From an uncultured Verrucomicrobia subdivision 3 bacterium (GTDB lineage: Bacteria > Verrucomicrobiota > Verrucomicrobiia > Limisphaerales > UBA11358), in assembly GCA_903884535.1 (NCBI GenBank), contig CAISEZ010000071.1, positions 1 through 64,000 on the forward strand: a stretch of 64,000 bases of DNA, in the 5' to 3' direction. The translations under genes were made by a program, and so were the position numbers. The notes beneath the pieces are model-generated. The model was given only the letters and a program-made list of their open reading frames with translations, searched no databases and was not told the origin of the DNA. Below are positions 59,127-64,000 of this stretch, piece by piece (positions within the stretch are counted from its first letter, which is position 1; every line of letters begins with the position of its first letter).

Positions 59127-60476
59127 TCAATGATTGAATTGCGCCTGCTTGCTCACCTTCGCCAACCGCTTTTCCCAATCGCCCTTGTGCGCCAGCGGAT
59201 CGGCGTCCGTGCCCCAGAGCTTTTTCACCATCTCGCGCTGCGGCACGAACGGACATTTCGCCTTCGGATTCTTGAAGCTTTCTTCCGATTCGCGCAACGC
59301 TAGTTGCGCGCCGGTCATCACGCTCGTTTTGCCAAACTGCTCGTTCAGCTTGTGCGTCGCGTCATCCAGCGCGCCCCAGCGTTCCGCGTCCGTGCGGCCC
59401 CACAACGTCGGCTGCGTGTCGAGCCGCGCGAGATTCCAGAACGCGAGGCGGATCTGTCGCACCGGTTTTTGTTGCCCGCCCATGCACTCGCGGAAAATGC
59501 CTTCCAGCACGGTATTGAAAATGGAATTCAAAAACCGAGGCTCGCGGAAGCGATGGCTGCCGCCGACCTCGGAAAAATCCGTGAACCGAATCGTCAGCGA
59601 CACTTCGCGCGCCTGCAACTGCTCGCGGCGCAATTGCCCGGTCAGCCGCGTCGCCTCGCTCAACGCAAACGTCAGCGCGGCCTCGTAATCCGGTTCATCG
59701 AAGGGCAGGGTGGTGTTGCTGGAAATCGTCGTGCGGTCTTTCACTTCAAGCACCAGCGGCTCGTTCCACATTCCGTTGGAAAACAGCCAGAGTTGCTGGC
59801 CCCAGATGCCAAATTTTTGTTTGAGCAGCGGCGACGGCATTTTGGCGACGTGCCCGAACGTCAGCGCGCCGAGCGCCGCGAGCGAGCGCTGACGGTTTTT
59901 GCCGATGCCGGAAAGTTCGCGCACCGAGCGATCCTTCAAAAATTCTTTTTCCTCGCCCGGTTTGATTTCGAGAAAGCCCGGCTTGGCCGCGTCCGTCGCC
60001 AGTTTGGCGAGGTGCGAGGAATTGGCGAGACCGGCGGACACGGGAATCTCGACCTCGCGTGTGATGCGGTCGCAGATTTCGCGCACATATTTTTCCGGCG
60101 TCGTGTTGCGCCAGACCACGCTGTCCATCGTCGTGAAATCGAGAAAGCCTTCGTCAATGGAAACCGGCACGAGCATTGGCGAATACTGTTCCAGCACGCG
60201 GAACATTTTCTGCGAGATGTCGCGGTAAGCGTCGTAATGCGGCCGGCACAAAACGCCGCGCGGACAAATCCGCTTCGCCTCGAAACACGCCATGCCGGTT
60301 TTGACGCCGAACTTTTTCGCCGCGCGATTGGCCGCGATGACAATGCCGTCGCCGCGCCGGCCGCCGCCGACCCACACCGCGCGGCCCTGCAGTTTTTTAT
60401 CGAGCGCGATTTCGCAGCTCGCAAAAAAACTGTCGCCATCCACGTGCAGAATCCGGTTTTTCAAGTCAGCCGACAT
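59127..60476 (-). CDS. Y-family DNA polymerase (DinB/Pol IV-like)
   Basis: The 449-aa protein has the Y-family catalytic motifs: HVDGDSFFASCEIAL (metal Asp), VSIDEGFLDFTTM, and AGLANSSHLAKLATDAAKPG. An HhH thumb region follows (VRELSGIGKNRQRSLAALGALTFG), then a little-finger domain about 230-350. The C-terminal about 100 residues (RLDTQPTLWGRTDAERWGAL... FVPQREMVKKLWG) are longer than E. coli DinB and resemble ImuB/Pol IV variants. No sliding-clamp motif is obvious. Translesion synthesis is the likely role. No imuA or dnaE2 cassette is present, and no LexA box was found by eye. Confidence 0.88.
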   Translation of the reverse strand: MSADLKNRILHVDGDSFFASCEIALDKKLQGRAVWVGGGRRGDGIVIAANRAAKKFGVKTGMACFEAKRICPRGVLCRPHYDAYRDISQKMFRVLEQYSPMLVPVSIDEGFLDFTTMDSVVWRNTTPEKYVREICDRITREVEIPVSAGLANSSHLAKLATDAAKPGFLEIKPGEEKEFLKDRSVRELSGIGKNRQRSLAALGALTFGHVAKMPSPLLKQKFGIWGQQLWLFSNGMWNEPLVLEVKDRTTISSNTTLPFDEPDYEAALTFALSEATRLTGQLRREQLQAREVSLTIRFTDFSEVGGSHRFREPRFLNSIFNTVLEGIFRECMGGQQKPVRQIRLAFWNLARLDTQPTLWGRTDAERWGALDDATHKLNEQFGKTSVMTGAQLALRESEESFKNPKAKCPFVPQREMVKKLWGTDADPLAHKGDWEKRLAKVSKQAQFNH

Positions 60477-60574
60477 TAAGCTCTCCTCCGTCGCCGCGCC
60501 ACGTTGAATTGTTCACAACGGCAGACGACACGAAGATTTTGTCAGAACCGCTTGGACAAATGCTGTCCAACCAG

Positions 60575-60610
60575 AAAATAAAAAAACGGCGCGGAAAAAT
60601 TCCGCGCCGT
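60575..60610 (-). terminator. rplW: Strong intrinsic terminator after rplW
   Basis: The minus strand reads ACGGCGCGGAA-TTT-TTCCGCGCCGT followed by a T tract (TTTTTTTATTTTC). It begins about 18 nt after the rplW stop and ends the ribosomal operon there. Confidence 0.92.
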
Positions 60611-60628
60611 TCGTGTTTCAAATGCTGA

Positions 60629-60910
60629 CTAGGTCAAAACAATCTTGTCGCCCTCTTTCAAGGTGACGATGGCTTTTTTCCAGTTCGACGCGCGGCCCGC
60701 TTGCGCGGTGCGTTTGCGGCGGTCTTTGCCGCGCACGTTGAGCGTGTTCACGCGGACGACTTTGACCTTGAACAGTTCCTGCACGGCTTGCCGGATTTCC
60801 GGCTTGGTCGCGAGGCGGTCGGCCACGATGGTGTATTGGTTATATTTCTCGCTCTGGCGCGTGCCTTTTTCCGTCAGGCGGACGGTCTTGATGATTTCGA
60901 AAGCGTTCAT
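60629..60910 (-). CDS. rplW: Ribosomal protein uL23
   Basis: The 93-aa protein matches uL23: MNAFEIIKTVRLTEKGTRQSEKYNQYTIVAD, KPEIRQAVQELFKVKVVRVNTLNVRGKDRRK and a final TLKEGDKIVL. It lies at the exit-tunnel rim of the 50S subunit and anchors trigger factor and SRP. It starts one base after the rplD stop and is the last gene before a strong terminator. rplB, which normally follows, is absent from this locus. Confidence 0.95.
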   Translation of the reverse strand: MNAFEIIKTVRLTEKGTRQSEKYNQYTIVADRLATKPEIRQAVQELFKVKVVRVNTLNVRGKDRRKRTAQAGRASNWKKAIVTLKEGDKIVLT

Positions 60911-60911
60911 G

Positions 60912-61538
60912 TTATTCCTTGTTCAAACGGGCTTCGACAGTTTCAAACGCGCTCTTGGTGAAGAGCAGTTTGTCCGGGCGCAACACGTCGTAGGTGTTCA
61001 GTGAATCGCCGGTGGTGAGCGTAACGCCAACGACGTTGCGCGCCGCGAGCGACAGATTTTTTTCCGCGCCGTTGGAAACCACCAGCGTGGTGCCGGTGAG
61101 ATCCAAAGCGGAAATCACTTTGACGAATTCCTTGGTTTTGGCTGAAGCGAGCTTCAAGTCATCAACGACAACCACGTCGCCAGCCTTGAGCCGGGCACTC
61201 AGAGCTTTGCGCAACGCGAGGCCGCGGGTTTTCTTGGAGATCTTCTTCGTGAAATCACGCGGCTTCGGACCGAAGACGACACCGCCACCCGCCCACAAGG
61301 GTGAACGGACGGAGCCGGCGCGGGCGCGGCCAGTGCCTTTTTGCTTCCACGGTTTCTTGTTGGAACCCTGGACCTCACCGGCGGTCTTGGTGCAAGCCGT
61401 GCCACTGCGCTGGGCCGCGTTGTAAGCGACGACAGCATCATGGACTGCCTGGGAACCTTTTCCGTTTTCAATGAGCTCGAATTTCACTTCGAGTTCGCCC
61501 GAGTCTTTTCCTGCGATATTTTTAATGGCAATTTTCAT
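60912..61538 (-). CDS. rplD: Ribosomal protein uL4
   Basis: The 208-aa protein shows the uL4 tunnel loop, GEVQGSNKKPWKQKGTGRAR, followed by GSVRSPLWAGGGVVFGPKPRDF, the helix region KKTRGLALRKALSARL and LNTYDVLRPDKLLFTKSA. In E. coli uL4 also represses its own operon by binding the S10 leader; whether that applies here is unknown. It follows rplC by 7 bp. Confidence 0.96.
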   Translation of the reverse strand: MKIAIKNIAGKDSGELEVKFELIENGKGSQAVHDAVVAYNAAQRSGTACTKTAGEVQGSNKKPWKQKGTGRARAGSVRSPLWAGGGVVFGPKPRDFTKKISKKTRGLALRKALSARLKAGDVVVVDDLKLASAKTKEFVKVISALDLTGTTLVVSNGAEKNLSLAARNVVGVTLTTGDSLNTYDVLRPDKLLFTKSAFETVEARLNKE

Positions 61539-61545
61539 GGCCTAA

Positions 61546-62280
61546 TTATTTCTTGGCGGGTGCGACCGCGGATTTGGCTGCAGCTGCGGCTTTCGCATCA
61601 GCTTTTTTCTTGGACAGAGAAGCGTTCACGGCCGGTTTCCAGCCCTTCGGACGTTTCTTGGCTTCGCGAATGACGACGTAATCGCCTTCGGCTCCAGGGA
61701 TGGATCCTTTGATGAGCAAAATATTGTCCGCCTCGTGAACCTGAATGACTTCGAGGTTCTGCGTGGTGCGAGTGTCCTGGCCCATGTGACCGGGCATGCG
61801 CATACCGCGCATAACCGTGCCGGGGAACAAACGCTGACCGATTGCGCCGCCGCGACGATGCCAGCCTTTGGCACCGTGCGTGGAATCACCACCGGCCATC
61901 CGGTGACGTTTCACAACACCTTCGAAGCCGCGGCCCTTGGTGACGCCGATGGCGTCAATGAAATCGCCCACGGCGAAAACCGTGGCGCCGATGACATCAC
62001 CGGGTTTCACGTCCTTGGAGAAATCGCGAAACTCGCGAATGCGTTTGACCGCCGCGCCGTTGTGTTTCTTGACGTGACCGAGCAGGGCCTTGGTGAGGCG
62101 CTGTTCCTTTTGATCGTCGAAGCCGAGTTGCACGGCGTTATAACCGTCTTTGCCGGCCTGCGTTTTGACTTGCAGCACGCGGTTGGGACCGGCGAGCACG
62201 ACCGTGACGGCCGCGACTTTGCCATTCGCATCATAGACGCGTGTGTGGCCCAGTTTTTTTCCTAAAATTCCTAGTGGCAT
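61546..62280 (-). CDS. rplC: Ribosomal protein uL3 with C-terminal Lys/Ala extension
   Basis: The 244-aa protein has uL3 landmarks: MPLGILGKKLGHTRVYDANGK, the conserved GVTKGRGFEGVVKRHRMAGGDSTHGA, HRRGGAIGQRLFPGTVMRGMRMPGHMG and NILLIKGSIPGAEGDYVVI. The last about 35 residues (SLSKKKADAKAAAAAKSAV) form an Ala/Lys-rich extension beyond the usual uL3 end. It is 15 bp downstream of rpsJ. Confidence 0.96.
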   Translation of the reverse strand: MPLGILGKKLGHTRVYDANGKVAAVTVVLAGPNRVLQVKTQAGKDGYNAVQLGFDDQKEQRLTKALLGHVKKHNGAAVKRIREFRDFSKDVKPGDVIGATVFAVGDFIDAIGVTKGRGFEGVVKRHRMAGGDSTHGAKGWHRRGGAIGQRLFPGTVMRGMRMPGHMGQDTRTTQNLEVIQVHEADNILLIKGSIPGAEGDYVVIREAKKRPKGWKPAVNASLSKKKADAKAAAAAKSAVAPAKK

Positions 62281-62295
62281 GGTGTTCTCCTTAAA

Positions 62296-62601
62296 TCAAA
62301 TTTTGATGGTGATGTCCACGCCGGCGGGCAAATTGAGTTTCTTCAATTCGTCCACGGTCTTGGCGGTCGGATCGAGAATGTCAATCAGCCGCTTGTGGGT
62401 GCGTTGTTCAAAAGTCTCCTGCGACTTTTTGTCCGAGTGCGGGGAACGCTGCACGGTGAAGCGCTCGATCCGGGTCGGGAGGGGGATGGGACCGGCGACG
62501 CGTGCGCCAGTGCGTTTGACAGTGTCAGCAATTTCGCGTGCCGACTGGTCTATGACTCGGAAGTCATAAGCCTTGAGACGAATACGAATACGTTGGGCCA
62601 T
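62296..62601 (-). CDS. rpsJ: Ribosomal protein uS10
   Basis: The 101-aa protein matches uS10, also known as Nus[66 protein letters not shown] and a final [11 protein letters not shown]. It heads the rpsJ-rplC-rplD-rplW cluster. Neither tuf nor fus lies upstream; instead a leader hairpin and the ompH-like gene are there. Confidence 0.97.
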   Translation of the reverse strand: MAQRIRIRLKAYDFRVIDQSAREIADTVKRTGARVAGPIPLPTRIERFTVQRSPHSDKKSQETFEQRTHKRLIDILDPTAKTVDELKKLNLPAGVDITIKI

Positions 62602-62636
62602 ACAAAGAACGATTGTCTGTTAATGGTTAACTAAAT

Positions 62637-62663
62637 GCCCGCTCTTGATAATCAAAAGCGGGC
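62637..62663 (-). promoter_or_regulatory. rpsJ: Leader hairpin upstream of rpsJ
   Basis: The minus strand forms GCCCGCTTTTGA-TTA-TCAAGAGCGGGC, a 12-bp stem with one mismatch, ending 35 nt before the rpsJ ATG. No T tract follows (ATTTAGTTAACC), so a simple terminator for the ompH-like gene is less likely than a leader structure. Autogenous control is speculative. Confidence 0.5.
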
Positions 62664-62730
62664 GTGAAAAATAGCAGCCGTGGAAAAATGTGCAACAAAT
62701 TAATTCACATTTTTTACAAGGTTGCGCGAC

Positions 62731-63345
62731 TTACGGCGCATTCGTGCTGATCGTGAGCGGCAGGCCGGTGCTCGGCGTGGACACGTCAATCGGCGCGCCG
62801 GCATTGAGCTGGCCGAGCACGGCGGTGGTGAGATCATTGTCGGGACTGACATAAACGAAGGATTCATTTGCGGCCGCATTGACGACGAGGCTGTAATTGC
62901 CGGCCTTGGCTTTGTCGTTGACCGCCTTCTGAATTTCGCCGACGAGGTTGCCGCTCATGCGCTGGCTCTGGTCGGCGAGTTGCGCCTCGGCCTGACGCTG
63001 AAACTGTTCAATGGCAGCCTTTGAAGTGTTGATTTCCTTGGCCTTGTCGCCGGCGGCGGCTTTGCGCTTGTCGCGCTCGTCCTGGGAAATGGCTTGGTCG
63101 TTGGCCTGGTCCAGCAATGTCTTATATGCGGCCTGCGCCTTGTCCAGTCCGTCGGCCATGTCCTTGATTTCCTTGCGCAATTCCGTCTTGCGGTTTTCCA
63201 GCGCGGTCTGGGCCTGCTTGGTTTTCCAGTAGCCGTTAAACAGTTTTTTCATGTCCACGCTGCCAACCTTGGTCTGGGCAGTGGCGGAAACGGTGGCGAG
63301 GGCGAGGATTAACGCGGCAATAATTGTGTAACGCAAATTTTTCAT
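62731..63345 (-). CDS. OmpH/Skp-like periplasmic chaperone
   Basis: The 204-aa protein has a signal peptide (MKNLRYTIIAALILALATVSATAQ). An OmpH opening follows (TKVGSVDMKKLFNGYWKTKQAQTALENRK), then a long charged coiled-coil (LRKEIKDMADGLDKAQAAYKTL... QFQRQAEAQLADQSQRMSG). A return strand region ends the fold (GNYSLVVNAAANESFVYVSPDNDLTTAVL). A C-terminal tail (APIDVSTPSTGLPLTIS) goes beyond the classical Skp length. It would hold outer-membrane proteins during transit, indicating a diderm cell. The start at 63345 replaces the longer ORF start. Confidence 0.87.
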   Translation of the reverse strand: MKNLRYTIIAALILALATVSATAQTKVGSVDMKKLFNGYWKTKQAQTALENRKTELRKEIKDMADGLDKAQAAYKTLLDQANDQAISQDERDKRKAAAGDKAKEINTSKAAIEQFQRQAEAQLADQSQRMSGNLVGEIQKAVNDKAKAGNYSLVVNAAANESFVYVSPDNDLTTAVLGQLNAGAPIDVSTPSTGLPLTISTNAP

Positions 63346-63401
63346 GGGCAGAATAAAAGCAGATTTTTTTTTTGAAGCCAGCAGAAAATGCCGGCCATGG
63401 T

Positions 63402-64000
63402 TTATTGATGGAACCGGAAAAAGCGCGCCGGGTTGGTGGGAGCGAAGGTGAAAATATTGGTGCCGTTGACCATCGCCGGCGCATTGGAGATTACTACCCA
63501 ATTGGTGCTGATCAAAAGATTGGTGCTGGTTTCAAGACTGAAGTTGCCGGAATTCAGGTCGCCCACCGGCGGGACCGTCACCAGAAAATTGGTGCCGGAC
63601 AAGCTCGCGCTCAACAGCGGTGAAGCCATGATGATTTTGGCGAGGAACGCGTCATTCGTGCCGTTGAGGATTTTTTGCCGCGCATTGAAACTCGGGAAAT
63701 TGGTCGAGAGTGTCTGGCCGACGACGTAGGCGCTGCTGGCTGAATCCACCGCGATGCCGTAGCCGTAGTCATTGGCGGCACCGCCGAGATACGTCGAGTA
63801 GAGCAGGCCGGAGGCATTGGGATTGAAGGCGATCACAAACACGTCGCTGCCGCCGGCATTCGTCGCGCGGAGCGAACCGTAAATGTTCGCCCGGGTCACC
63901 GGGAAATTCGTGGAGGACGCGTAGCCGGTCACGAAGGCGTCATTGTTGGGATCCAGCGCCACGGCCGTGGCGACATCCACGCCGTAGCCGCCAAACAGAG
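63402..64000 (-). CDS. SBBP-type beta-propeller repeat protein, C-terminal part (runs off the window)
   Basis: Only the last about 198 residues are visible; the frame stays open to position 64000 (FGGYG before VDVATAVALDP). Repeats such as VALDPNNDAFVTGYASSTNFP and IAVDSASSAYVVGQTLSTNFP, each followed by DAFLAKI-like or DVFVIAFNP strands and YLGGAANDYGYG, identify SBBP beta-propeller repeats. A beta-rich terminal region (LLSASLSGTNFLVTVP... NPARFFRFHQ) ends the protein, again of the type found at the C-termini of Verrucomicrobia secreted proteins. It is probably secreted; the N-terminus lies outside the window. Confidence 0.8.
   Translation of the reverse strand, partial: LFGGYGVDVATAVALDPNNDAFVTGYASSTNFPVTRANIYGSLRATNAGGSDVFVIAFNPNASGLLYSTYLGGAANDYGYGIAVDSASSAYVVGQTLSTNFPSFNARQKILNGTNDAFLAKIIMASPLLSASLSGTNFLVTVPPVGDLNSGNFSLETSTNLLISTNWVVISNAPAMVNGTNIFTFAPTNPARFFRFHQ

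Overview
The window looks like a chromosomal contig from a Verrucomicrobiota bacterium, probably soil or bog Limisphaerales/Pedosphaera-like. That placement is an inference. It rests on the moderately high GC, the giant beta-helix and MBG/SBBP repeat proteins, a PEP-CTERM type C-terminus, dispersed hairpin repeats, Gram-negative envelope genes (Skp/OmpH-like protein, lipoproteins) and the style of the housekeeping genes. No rRNA is present; there is one tRNA, Val(UAC).

Positions 1-8,300 are accessory DNA. The end of an IS21-like element interrupts a large secreted beta-helix protein. Next comes a compact minus-strand operon: zinc-finger-like protein, 60-aa resolvase-like mini-protein, large serine recombinase, ParB/RepB-like protein and a truncated second ParB-like gene. 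Almost 1 kb of non-coding DNA follows with two copies of a 124-bp nested-hairpin repeat, and then a type II toxin-antitoxin pair. Positions 8,400-12,240 hold leuD, a small membrane protein and a surface repeat (YDG/MBG) gene split by an in-frame TAA.

Positions 12,300-21,620 form a coherent amino-sugar/cell-wall salvage locus. A COG4299 acyltransferase diverges from an operon of sugar porter, GH20 hexosaminidase, ROK-like kinase, PIG-L deacetylase, esterase and lipoprotein N-acetylmuramoyl-alanine amidase. Nucleotide genes follow: purF-deoC-DUF3185, convergent with pyrR-pyrB. The pyrR leader carries a PyrR-box-like hairpin followed by an intrinsic terminator.

Positions 26,100-38,400 hold tRNA-Val, a GT21-type glycosyltransferase, a GH42 enzyme, an AsmA-like protein, a receiver-only response regulator, and the DUF4912-GH57 branching enzyme-hrpA row. 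Positions 38,500-48,000 hold ymdB, a polyprenyl-glycan cluster (WecA-like, GT4, DUF2723/TPR), an RlmD-like RNA methyltransferase, a peroxiredoxin, a frameshifted AT-rich PEP-CTERM gene and a dolichol-phosphate-mannose-synthase-like GT2. Positions 48,000-56,300 hold a TPR protein, der, a fumarase alpha subunit, a YfhO-like protein, phosphofructokinase, an uncharacterised membrane protein and a TfoX-N protein.

Positions 56,300-64,000 (minus strand) hold E3 and E2 of a 2-oxoacid dehydrogenase without E1, a Y-family polymerase, and the head of the S10 ribosomal operon (rpsJ-rplC-rplD-rplW). That operon is cut off by a strong terminator instead of continuing into rplB. An OmpH/Skp protein and a partial SBBP-repeat protein end the window.
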